Shown piece by piece: positions 1-5,330 of a stretch of DNA of 10,188 nucleotides. Position numbers and translations under genes: made by a program. The DNA lies in the NCBI GenBank assembly GCA_946480525.1, contig CAMLLA010000123.1, positions 1-10,188 on the forward strand, given 5' to 3'. The stretch is from an uncultured Asticcacaulis sp. GTDB lineage: Bacteria; Pseudomonadota; Alphaproteobacteria; Caulobacterales; Caulobacteraceae. The notes below the pieces were generated by a model. It saw only the letters and a list, made by a program, of their open reading frames with translations, was not told the DNA's origin and did no database searches. Position 1 is the first letter of the stretch. Every line of letters begins with the position of its first letter.

Positions 1-434
1 CTCCGGCAAAGCCATTGCGGCTGATCGCCCACGAAGCCGATGATCTGCCGGCCCTGGCCGCGCTGGTCCAGGACGCGGCGCTGCGGGCAGGGGATTTGTC
101 CTACGTGCCCGGCGAACGCCACTTCACCGTCCGTATGAACCGTTTCTGTCATGAGGTCGCGTCGTCCACGCCGTTGCGCGCGCCGTCGGTCCTGCGGTTC
201 AATTGCGTAAAGAAGGTTCAGGTGCGCGGGATCGATCCGGCCCGCAGGGACATGCCGCTCAGTCTGCTGGCGATTGCCATCGAGCCGCTTGATGCACCGG
301 CCTGCGCCCTGACGCTTCATTTTGCCGGCGGTGGACGTGATGTCCGACTCGAAGTTGAATGCATCGATGTCCTGCTGCTGGACCTGTCGGCGCCCCGCCG
401 CGCCAGATCGCGTCCGAACCATCCTGTGGAATAA
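1..434 (+). CDS. DUF2948 family protein, 5' end outside window
   Basis: The frame is open from the left edge and ends with TAA at 432-434. A TTG at 15 could be read as a start, but the codons before it (Pro-Ala-Lys-Pro, then Leu-Arg-Leu-Ile-Ala) match the usual N-terminus of this family, so the true start is probably just outside the window and only a few residues are missing. About 143 residues are visible, close to the family's usual length of 140-150. The motif LxxVPGERHFTVRMNRFCHE near residues 30-50 and the segment RFNCVKKVQVRGID resemble DUF2948 proteins of Alphaproteobacteria. Function is unknown. No signal peptide or membrane segment is visible. Three bases separate it from the UPF0262 gene, so the two are probably cotranscribed. 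In many relatives murA and hisD are nearby; hisD is not between these two genes here. Confidence 0.8.
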   Translation, partial: PAKPLRLIAHEADDLPALAALVQDAALRAGDLSYVPGERHFTVRMNRFCHEVASSTPLRAPSVLRFNCVKKVQVRGIDPARRDMPLSLLAIAIEPLDAPACALTLHFAGGGRDVRLEVECIDVLLLDLSAPRRARSRPNHPVE

Positions 435-437
435 ATC

Positions 438-902
438 ATGCGCATCGCGAAAATCGACATCGACGACGCTTCGTTAAGCGCCCCTTCCGACCAGGTGGAG
501 CACGAGCGCAAGATTGCCATGTTCGACCTGATAGAGAAGAACAGCTTTGCGCCCGAAGGCGCGGCCGAAGCCGGTTCCGAAGGGCCGTTCGACCTGCGCC
601 TGGCCTATGAGGACAACCGGCTGATCTTCGATATCACCGGACCGAACTATGCGCGCAAAATCATGCTGTCGCTGGCGCCGTTGAAGGCGACCCTGCGCGA
701 TTACAAGATGATCTGTGAAAGCTATTATGAGGCGCTTAAGAATGCGACCCCGGGCCAAATCGAGTCGATCGACATGGGGCGGCGCGGCGTTCACAACGAA
801 GGCGCGGAGCTTTTGACCGAGCGCCTCTCCGGCAAGGTCACGATCGACCACGAGACATCGCGGCGCCTGTTCACCCTGATCAATGCGCTGATCCGTTCCT
901 GA
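438..902 (+). CDS. UPF0262 family protein
   Basis: A 154-residue soluble protein, near the family's usual length of about 155-165. Recognisable family stretches are the N-terminal [10 protein letters not shown], the central [15 protein letters not shown] followed by [21 protein letters not shown] (about residues 52-100), and the C-terminal [20 protein letters not shown]. These are the conserved blocks of UPF0262, a family found mainly in Alphaproteobacteria and commonly close to hisD and infA. Its biochemical role is not known. The conserved central helix and the invariant-looking RRGVHNEGA motif suggest a folded single domain; no membrane segment is seen. It starts 3 bases after the DUF2948 stop, without a strong Shine-Dalgarno, and its TGA is 2 bases before the ATG of the macro-domain gene, which suggests translational coupling of all three. 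Confidence 0.88.
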   Translation: MRIAKIDIDDASLSAPSDQVEHERKIAMFDLIEKNSFAPEGAAEAGSEGPFDLRLAYEDNRLIFDITGPNYARKIMLSLAPLKATLRDYKMICESYYEALKNATPGQIESIDMGRRGVHNEGAELLTERLSGKVTIDHETSRRLFTLINALIRS

Positions 903-904
903 CC

Positions 905-1411
905 ATGACAATGCGCGTTCACACCGGTGACATTACACAGCTGGACGTGGATGCGATCGTCAATGCCGCCAATTCGTCCCTCCTGGGCGGTGGAGGCGTC
1001 GACGGCGCCATCCACCGCGCCGCCGGTCCCGAACTGCTCGAAGCGTGCATGAAACTGAATGGCTGCCGGACCGGACAGGCCAAGATGACCCCGGGCTTCC
1101 GTCTCAAGGCGCGGCATGTCATCCACACGGTTGGACCTGTCTGGCGCGGTGGCGGGCAGGGTGAGGACGGGCTGCTGGCGGACTGCTACTGTAATTGCCT
1201 CAACCTCGCGATCGCCGAGAAGCTCGAGACGATTGCCTTTCCGGCCATCTCGACCGGTGTCTATCGCTTCCCTCCGGAACGCGCCGCTCGTATCGCCGTC
1301 ACCACGGTCCGCGAGGTCCTGACGGAGAAGCGAGACCTTGATGTCGTTTTCTGCTGCTTCAGCGCCGACAGCGCCAAATACCACGAAGCGGCAATTGCGG
1401 CGGCTGGCTGA
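905..1411 (+). CDS. Macro domain protein, probable O-acetyl-ADP-ribose deacetylase
   Basis: A 168-residue protein made of one macro domain. Family features are GDIT at residues 8-11 (adenine-binding Asp9), [18 protein letters not shown] at 20-37 and the phosphate loop [10 protein letters not shown] at 114-123. Asn23 and Asp33 match the active-site Asn and Asp of the MacroD/YmdB class, which hydrolyses O-acetyl-ADP-ribose and can remove mono-ADP-ribose from acidic residues. The region after residue 140 is shorter and less conserved. No signal peptide is seen, so it is cytoplasmic. A second ATG lies two codons in (911); 905 is used because it is only 2 bases after the UPF0262 stop. The family assignment is secure from these motifs; the substrate in this organism is inferred. 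Neighbours give no ADP-ribosyltransferase or sirtuin partner. Confidence 0.92.
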   Translation: MTMRVHTGDITQLDVDAIVNAANSSLLGGGGVDGAIHRAAGPELLEACMKLNGCRTGQAKMTPGFRLKARHVIHTVGPVWRGGGQGEDGLLADCYCNCLNLAIAEKLETIAFPAISTGVYRFPPERAARIAVTTVREVLTEKRDLDVVFCCFSADSAKYHEAAIAAAG

Positions 1412-1753
1412 TCCGCACAGTGATGAACGCCGGCAAAACAGCGATACGGCAAATATTTCCTATCATTATGATTTTCTTACAGATTTGTAATCTGACACTA
1501 TTCATCCAGAGTTCATCATCGCGGCCATTTTGCGACCGCAATAGGGCCGATTGATCGAAATCGCCACATCGGTGGCGCCCATGTGACGCGATCGCCTTAT
1601 TTACCCGCAAATACCCCAAAAGCACCTAGATACGGTCCCACGATGGCCGGGTGAGGTCCCCATATTTTCATCAGGCGACAAGATGATCGCCCACCCTGAC
1701 GCTTCTTCCCTGACGCGCCAGGACAAATGAAAAGACTAGATGGAGCACTTATC
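1412..1753. other. Intergenic regulatory region upstream of outer-membrane protein gene
   Basis: This 342-bp stretch holds no credible gene. The first part is AT-rich (about 1441-1517) and carries the dyad and direct repeat described separately. Further on are a small hairpin CGCCAC-ATCG-GTGGCG at 1562-1577, which lacks a following T-run and so is not a convincing terminator, and two copies of CCCTGACGC at 1694-1702 and 1708-1716. I could not identify a clear -35/-10 pair for the downstream gene. Its Shine-Dalgarno GGAG lies at 1742-1745. Confidence 0.6.
1477..1517. promoter_or_regulatory. Operator-like dyad plus 11-bp direct repeat
   Basis: CAGATT-TGT-AATCTG at 1480-1494 is a perfect 6-bp inverted repeat with a 3-base spacer. 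It overlaps a second symmetric element, TTACA-GATT-TGTAA (1477-1490). Seven bases later TTCATC occurs at 1501-1506 and again at 1512-1517, an 11-bp period, as expected for tandem half-sites of an OmpR/PhoB-type response regulator bound on one face of the helix. The layout fits a binding region for one or two transcription factors, probably controlling the outer-membrane protein gene downstream. The regulator is unknown, and the ATG is about 236 bp away. Confidence 0.4.
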
Positions 1754-2287
1754 ATGAAACCCTTTGTTATCGCTGCTGCGACTGCCATCGCTTTGACCGC
1801 CACCGCCGGTGCCGTCTCCGCCCAGGAGTCCAGCCAGGACGTAGGCCGCGTCTATGGATCGGTCGGCGTATCCGGCCACGACAATGACACGACCAATTCC
1901 AAGCTGGGCAGCGTCAATGCCCGCGTCGGCACCAAGATCACGCCGCACTTCGGTGTGGAAGGCGAGGCGGCCTTCGGCACGAACAAGGATACGGTCGCGG
2001 GCAGCGAGTATCGACTGACCAGCAAGGTCGGCGCCTATGGCGTCGGTTATCTGCCGGTTAGTCCGAAGTTCGATCTCATCGGCCGCGTCGGCCTGTCGGA
2101 CACCGACCTGAAGGCGCCGGCCGCCGCCGGCAAGTTCGAGCAAGGCACATCTGTCGACTATGGTGTCGGCGCCCAGTACCACTTCAATAGCGACTACGCC
2201 GCCCGCGTCGACTATACCAAGTCCGACTTCGTTGGCGACAAGGGTGAAAGCGCGGCCACCACGGTCAGCCTGGTCAAGAAGTTCTAG
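1754..2287 (+). CDS. Small outer-membrane beta-barrel protein
   Basis: A 177-residue precursor. The start at 1754 is chosen because GGAG (1742-1745) sits 8 bases before it; an in-frame ATG at 1727 would spoil the signal peptide. Residues 1-23 form a typical Sec signal (Lys2, hydrophobic Ala-rich core, AVSA before Gln24). The mature part of about 154 residues shows alternating polar/apolar strands rich in Gly, Tyr and Thr, for example VYGSVGVSG, YGVGYLPVSPKFDLIGRVG and VDYGVGAQYHFNSDYAARVDY. It ends in Phe (SLVKKF), the usual signal for BAM-dependent insertion. Size and pattern fit an eight-stranded OmpA/OmpX-type barrel (outer membrane protein beta-barrel domain). No peptidoglycan-binding domain follows. 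Ligand or pore function cannot be told from sequence. It is monocistronic, bounded by a long regulatory gap and a terminator. Confidence 0.85.
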   Translation: MKPFVIAAATAIALTATAGAVSAQESSQDVGRVYGSVGVSGHDNDTTNSKLGSVNARVGTKITPHFGVEGEAAFGTNKDTVAGSEYRLTSKVGAYGVGYLPVSPKFDLIGRVGLSDTDLKAPAAAGKFEQGTSVDYGVGAQYHFNSDYAARVDYTKSDFVGDKGESAATTVSLVKKF

Positions 2288-2317
2288 TTCAGGCTTATCT
2301 CAGGTCTCTTTGCTCAG

Positions 2318-2344
2318 CGCCTCCCCGGCCCGACCGGGGAGGCG
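2318..2344 (+). terminator. Terminator after outer-membrane protein gene
   Basis: CGCCTCCCCGG (2318-2328) pairs perfectly with CCGGGGAGGCG (2334-2344) around a 5-base loop, an 11-bp GC-rich stem 30 bp after the stop codon. The T-run that follows is poor (TTGCAA), so termination may be incomplete, but stem strength and position support the call. Confidence 0.7.
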
Positions 2345-2392
2345 TTGCAATACCGGCGACCGAATTAACGCTTTCCACTGCTCGGCTTTGGG

Positions 2393-2398
2393 TATAAA
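2393..2398 (+). promoter_or_regulatory. Possible -10 element for infA operon
   Basis: TATAAA lies 62 bp before the infA ATG in a gap following a terminator, so the operon needs a promoter about here. No good -35 is seen at 16-18 bp upstream (GCTTTC at 17 bp), so this is a weak call. Confidence 0.3.
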
Positions 2399-2460
2399 GG
2401 GCGCAGACCTCGTACGCGCGATGACGATTCCGCGCGCACGTCACCCTTTTGAGAGTCTGC

Positions 2461-2682
2461 ATGGCCAAAGAAGAACTGCTTGAGTTTCCGGGCACCGTGA
2501 TCGAACTGTTGCCGAACGCCACCTTCCGCGTAAAGCTGGAAGACAGCGGCCATGAGATCATCGCCCATACCGCCGGGAAGATGCGCAAGAACCGTATCCG
2601 TGTACTGGCCGGTGACCGTATCATGGTCGAAATGACGCCCTATGACCTGACCAAGGGCCGTATTACCTACCGCTTCAAGTAA
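2461..2682 (+). CDS. infA: Translation initiation factor IF-1
   Basis: The 73-residue product begins [20 protein letters not shown] and ends [11 protein letters not shown]. It is a single S1/OB-fold domain with the canonical IF-1 features: the FPGTVIE strand, the basic [13 protein letters not shown] segment (about residues 35-49) that contacts 16S rRNA in the A site, and [15 protein letters not shown]-1 binds the 30S subunit and assists IF-2 and IF-3 during initiation in the cytoplasm. The start at 2461 is fixed by homology; an upstream in-frame TTG at 2449 adds four residues not found in the family. A weak GAGAG lies just before the start. It is the first gene of an operon with maf, RNase E/G and yacG, a common alphaproteobacterial order. 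Confidence 0.98.
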   Translation: MAKEELLEFPGTVIELLPNATFRVKLEDSGHEIIAHTAGKMRKNRIRVLAGDRIMVEMTPYDLTKGRITYRFK

Positions 2683-2694
2683 GCCCGTCGGCGC

Positions 2695-3267
2695 ATGGCG
2701 GCCCCGCTTATACTCGCCAGCGCCAGTCCGCGCCGCCGCGATCTGCTTGCCCAGATAGGCATTGCACCTGATACGATCGCCGCGGCCGATATCGACGAAA
2801 CGCCGCGCAAATCCGAAACACCCAACGGCCTCGCCTTGCGGCTGGCGGTTGAAAAAGCCCAGGCTGTGGCGGTCCATCGTCCGGACGCCTTTGTGCTGGC
2901 TGCCGACACGGTGGTGTGCCTTGGCCGGCGGATATTGCCCAAGGCGGAGAGCCGGGAAGAGGTCGAGGCCTGTCTGAACCTGCTGTCGGGACGCAACCAT
3001 CGCGTCATTACCGGAGTGGCCGTTGTCGCGCCTGGCGGCAGGTTGTCGTCGCGCGCCGTCGAAACCCGGTTGCGGGTCAAGCGCCTGAGCCGCGATGAGA
3101 TATCTGTCTATCTTGATAGCGGCGAAGGTATAGGCAAGGCGGGCGGCTACGGCATTCAGGGGCTGGCCGGTTCCTATATCATTCGTCTTGCCGGCAGCTA
3201 CTCTGCCGTTGTCGGCTTGCCGCTCTATGAGACTCGCATGCTGCTCGACGGCGCGGGCTATCGATGA
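2695..3267 (+). CDS. maf: Maf nucleotide pyrophosphatase, YhdE-like (dTTP/UTP type)
   Basis: A 190-residue Maf/HAM1-fold protein. Seen are the N-terminal substrate loop LASASPRRRDLL (residues 7-18), DIDET (32-36), the general-base Asp71 in AADTVV, the LSGRNHRVITGV motif (97-108) and GKAGGYGIQG (147-156). The last motif with the following GSYSAVVGLPLYET is characteristic of the YhdE subgroup, which hydrolyses dTTP, UTP and modified pyrimidine nucleotides to monophosphates; the YceF (7-methyl-GTP) subgroup has a different sequence there. Likely role: house-cleaning of non-canonical nucleotides, with a possible link to division arrest known for Maf proteins. It starts 12 bases after infA, and its TGA overlaps the next ATG (ATGA), indicating translational coupling with the RNase gene. 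Confidence 0.93.
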   Translation: MAAPLILASASPRRRDLLAQIGIAPDTIAAADIDETPRKSETPNGLALRLAVEKAQAVAVHRPDAFVLAADTVVCLGRRILPKAESREEVEACLNLLSGRNHRVITGVAVVAPGGRLSSRAVETRLRVKRLSRDEISVYLDSGEGIGKAGGYGIQGLAGSYIIRLAGSYSAVVGLPLYETRMLLDGAGYR

Positions 3268-4283
3268 TCACGCTCCACTATGAAAGCCGGTTTGGACTGG
3301 CCCGGGGCGCGGTCTACAAGGACGGCCTGCCGCACCTCTATGCAGAAGGGCTGGAGCACGATCCGTCGCAAGGCGTTCTGGGTACGCGGTCCGTTGCCCG
3401 AATCAAGAAACGCGCGGGGGGCGTGATCTTCCTGGCCATGGCTGGCGGTGAAGACGCCGTGCTGGACGGGGCGCCGGCGGCGCTGGATCCATTGAACGAA
3501 GGCACGGCCGTCGAAGTCGAGATCATCGCCGAGCGTCGGGGAGACGAAAAGCTGGCGCGCGCGAGGTTTCTGGGACCGTCCGACGGGGCGCCGCGTCGCC
3601 TGTCACCGGTCCTGCCACTGAAGGATCGCTTGCTGGCACGTGCGCGGGGTTTGCTGGGGGCCGTGCCTGTCGAGGTGCCGGCGGATCGCGATGCGATTGC
3701 CGAGGCGCGCAGTCAGGCGCTGGCGCCCAGCGGTGCCCTGGCGAACGGCGGGTTCCTGTCGGTAGAGCCGACGCGGGCCCTGATCGCCTGTGACGTTGAC
3801 GGTGCCGGCAGCGAGGCGTCCCTGGCGTCCACGCCGAAGTCTCTGGCCCGGGCTTGCAATGAGGCGGCTGTCCGCGATCTGCCGCGCCGCCTGCGCCTTT
3901 CGGGGCTCGCAGGCCTGGTCGTCGTGGACCTCATCGGCAAACGCCACGATTTCGAGCGCCTGAAGGCCTTGCTGCTTGAAGGTTTCGGCATCGAGCACGG
4001 AGTCATAGTGGCCCCCATCGGTAAATTCGGAACGCTGGAATTCGTGAGGCCATGGGGCGCGCGTCCGCTGTCCGCGACCTGTAAAACCGATGGCGAGTTC
4101 CTATATTGGCTGTTCAGGGCGATCGAACTGTCCGAGCAGGACCGCAGCCGAGTGATCGTGATGCGGTTGCGCGCCGAGGATATCGATGTCCTGAAGCCGC
4201 TGGTCGCCGCGTCGTTCGATCCGCTGGCGCCGATGCTGCGCTTTGAAGTCGCCAGTCACAAACCCGAGGTTTTTGCCCTGTGA
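3264..4283 (+). CDS. Short ribonuclease E/G family protein
   Basis: The 339-residue product aligns with the catalytic core of RNase E/G. FLSVEPTRALIACDVDGAG (164-182) matches the segment holding the first Mg-binding Asp of RNase E (Asp177 here). RRLRLSGLAGLVVVDLIG (208-225) holds the second (Asp222). The Asn that follows the first Asp by two residues in E. coli is Asp179 here. The N-terminal 100 residues look like a reduced S1-like region. There is no CPxC zinc-link motif for dimerisation and no C-terminal degradosome scaffold, so it is much shorter than RNase G (about 490) or RNase E. Such short forms are usual downstream of maf in Alphaproteobacteria. RNA cleavage is therefore likely but unproven, and a full-length RNase E is expected elsewhere. 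Start and stop overlap maf and yacG by 4 bp each. Confidence 0.88.
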   Translation: MITLHYESRFGLARGAVYKDGLPHLYAEGLEHDPSQGVLGTRSVARIKKRAGGVIFLAMAGGEDAVLDGAPAALDPLNEGTAVEVEIIAERRGDEKLARARFLGPSDGAPRRLSPVLPLKDRLLARARGLLGAVPVEVPADRDAIAEARSQALAPSGALANGGFLSVEPTRALIACDVDGAGSEASLASTPKSLARACNEAAVRDLPRRLRLSGLAGLVVVDLIGKRHDFERLKALLLEGFGIEHGVIVAPIGKFGTLEFVRPWGARPLSATCKTDGEFLYWLFRAIELSEQDRSRVIVMRLRAEDIDVLKPLVAASFDPLAPMLRFEVASHKPEVFAL

Positions 4284-4513
4284 CCGTCCGTTATTGCACC
4301 CGTTGCCGTCAGCCTTACGGCGAAGCTGTCGAAGGTGTCGTCAATATTGCCCGTGACTATGCACCCTTCTGTTCGAAGCGATGCGCCGATGTCGATCTCG
4401 TCCACTGGCTGAAGGGCGACTATGTCATCAGCGGGGAAGGGGGCCTTGCGGTCGGCGACGATGACGCGCCGCCACAGAGATCCAGCCGCTTGCCTTACGA
4501 TGACGAGGCGTAA
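4280..4513 (+). CDS. yacG: DNA gyrase inhibitor YacG (zinc-binding)
   Basis: A 77-residue protein starting at GTG 4280, inside the GTGA overlap with the RNase stop. It has the four-cysteine zinc knuckle of the YacG family: Cys6-x2-Cys9 and Cys31-x3-Cys35, with PFCSKRCADVDLVHWLKGDYVI (29-50) matching the conserved core. The C-terminal 25 residues are acidic and probably disordered, as is common. E. coli YacG binds GyrB and inhibits DNA binding by gyrase; the same role is inferred here. It is the last gene of the infA operon. No convincing terminator is seen between it and the tRNA-Phe promoter, so readthrough into the tRNA is possible. Confidence 0.95.
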   Translation: MTVRYCTRCRQPYGEAVEGVVNIARDYAPFCSKRCADVDLVHWLKGDYVISGEGGLAVGDDDAPPQRSSRLPYDDEA

Positions 4514-4553
4514 GCACCGTCCACAAAAAAGTAATTTCCGCCGCCGTTTCGGC

Positions 4554-4582
4554 TGGACAAGGGCAAAAGCCTCTTCTATAGA
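4554..4582 (+). promoter_or_regulatory. Promoter for tRNA-Phe
   Basis: TGGACA (4554-4559) and TATAGA (4577-4582) are separated by 17 bp, a 5/6 and 4/6 match to sigma-70-type hexamers. The predicted start near 4589 lies about 40 bp before the tRNA. Confidence 0.6.
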
Positions 4583-4629
4583 CCTGCCTCCTTCCGGCGC
4601 TGGTCGTAATAACCGGCGTGAAGACGAGG

Positions 4630-4705
4630 GCCTGGATAGCTCAGTTGGTAGAGCAGCGGATTGAAAATCCGCGTGTCGCTGGTTCGATTCCGGCTCCAGG
4701 CACCA
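4630..4705 (+). tRNA. tRNA-Phe (anticodon GAA)
   Basis: The 76-nt sequence folds as a standard cloverleaf. The acceptor arm GCCTGGA (4630-4636) pairs with TCCAGGC (4695-4701); the D arm contains AGCTCAGTTGGTAGAGC; the anticodon stem GCGGA/TCCGC encloses loop TTGAAAA (4661-4667) with GAA at 4663-4665; the T arm contains GGTTCGATTCC. A73 is followed by an encoded CCA (4703-4705). Its position right after yacG is conserved in many Alphaproteobacteria. Confidence 0.97.
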
Positions 4706-4825
4706 TCACATTTTCGCAGACCTTCTTCCAGGCCTTGAAATCTCCAGTCGCCGTTACCACGTCAGCGGCGAGTCGGGCCCAGCTTCCTTATGGCCTTCTC
4801 CCGCCTTCGGGTTGCAATACGGATT

Positions 4826-4892
4826 GCTTTTTCGCGCCCTGAGAGTCCCGCGCGAAAAAAGCGCGTGGCTGCGAAATTTTTTTTTATTCGCA
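4826..4892 (+). terminator. Possible terminator or curved-DNA element
   Basis: GCTTTTTCGCGC (4826-4837) is complementary to GCGCGAAAAAAGC (4850-4862) apart from one extra A. The second arm can instead form a local hairpin CGCGC-GAAAAAA-GCGCG (4849-4865). A run of nine T (4877-4885) follows, itself enclosed by TGCGAA/TTCGCA (4870-4875 and 4887-4892). The T-run is 12-15 bases from the stem ends, so this is not a textbook terminator. It could end the tRNA-Phe transcript, or the A6 and T9 tracts could bend DNA upstream of the exbB promoter. Confidence 0.4.
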
Positions 4893-4913
4893 CCGTTGCG
4901 GCAGGATTATGGG

Positions 4914-4960
4914 TGTCCGAACATTAACTATCGGACATGTTTGGATTTTTAGTTCATAAT
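4914..4960 (+). promoter_or_regulatory. Probable exbB promoter with operator-like dyad
   Basis: CGGACA (4932-4937) and CATAAT (4955-4960) have an ideal 17-bp spacing and match the sigma-70 hexamers at 4/6 and 5/6. A perfect 7-bp inverted repeat, TGTCCGA (4914-4920) and TCGGACA (4931-4937), separated by 10 bp, covers the -35. A protein bound there would compete with or contact RNA polymerase. The sequence does not look like a classical Fur box. An alternative -35, TTGACG at 5018-5023, has only a poor -10 behind it. Confidence 0.45.
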
Positions 4961-4966
4961 TTTCTA

Positions 4967-5330
4967 AAGAGTTGCCTGTAGAAGCTTGCCAGGCGTGAAA
5001 TCTCTGTAACTGACACCTTGACGTTTCCGGCCTTGCCGGATCATTTAGGCCCAAACCTCTGTGGTGCTGGCTTTCCGGCCGGCAACAAAGAGGTCGCCTT
5101 TTGAACCGTCGTGGTTCATACTGGCACAGTTTGCGCTTCGGCAGGGCAACATGCGGACGTCAGAAACCGCGCTGTCCGATCGATGCGCGCAAGATTCGTT
5201 CATGAAGCCAGGGGCGTGAGGTCCTGGGTTTCGGGTACGGATTTATTGGCTTCAACTGGGGTAAACGCTTCCCCTTCAGTCCTTGGTCGGCCCCACCCGG
5301 GCGTAGTCCATATTCAGGAATTGGCGAAAA
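4967..5330 (+). promoter_or_regulatory. Long structured 5' leader of exbB
   Basis: If transcription starts about 7 bases after CATAAT, the leader is about 364 nt. Local stems are GCCTG/CAGGC (4974-4978, 4990-4994), TCCGGC-CTT-GCCGGA (5026-5040), ACCTCT/AGAGGT (5055-5060, 5089-5094) enclosing GCTGGC/GCCGGC, and TGAACC-GTCGT-GGTTCA (5102-5118). The third is followed by CGCCTTTT and could attenuate transcription. TTTCCGGCC occurs twice, 48 bp apart (5024 and 5072). I do not recognise a known riboswitch class. Later bases, 5119-5310, show only weak structure. Confidence 0.35.

Larger units (their letters stand above)
4706..5330. other. 625-bp intergenic region between tRNA-Phe and exbB
   Basis: I find no credible coding sequence here: the short open frames lack family resemblance and start signals. 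Contents in order: an imperfect hairpin TCGCCG/CGGCGA (4748-4771), the A/T-tract inverted-repeat structure at 4826-4892, a promoter with an overlapping dyad at 4914-4960, and a hairpin-rich leader from about 4967 to the exbB start. The Shine-Dalgarno AGGA (5316-5319) lies 11 bases before the exbB ATG. Confidence 0.7.

Noticed and set aside
791..1384. Minus-strand open frame of 197 codons opposite the macro-domain gene
   Set aside because: The plus-strand macro domain is complete with all motifs; the opposite frame matches nothing I know.
1562..1577. Hairpin CGCCAC-ATCG-GTGGCG as a terminator for the macro-domain gene
   Set aside because: The stem is only 6 bp, lies 150 bp from the stop and has no T-run.
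1694..1716. Two copies of CCCTGACGC, 14 bp apart
   Set aside because: The repeat is short, the 14-bp period does not match a helical turn, and the copies lie near the ribosome-binding region; probably chance.
2365..3000. Minus-strand open frame of 211 codons opposite infA and maf
   Set aside because: It spans two certain genes and their gap, and the translation has no recognisable domain; it is an effect of GC-rich codon bias.
4618..4842. Plus-strand open frame of 74 codons
   Set aside because: It reads straight through the tRNA-Phe gene and has no start signal or domain.
5018..5046. TTGACG as an alternative exbB promoter
   Set aside because: The -35 is excellent, but the sequence at 17 bp spacing (TCATTT) is a poor -10, so it was not listed as a promoter; it remains possible if an activator is involved.
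5171..5190. GCGC-flanked palindromic CGATCG in the exbB leader as an operator
   Set aside because: Short GC palindromes are common at this base composition and no promoter lies beside it.
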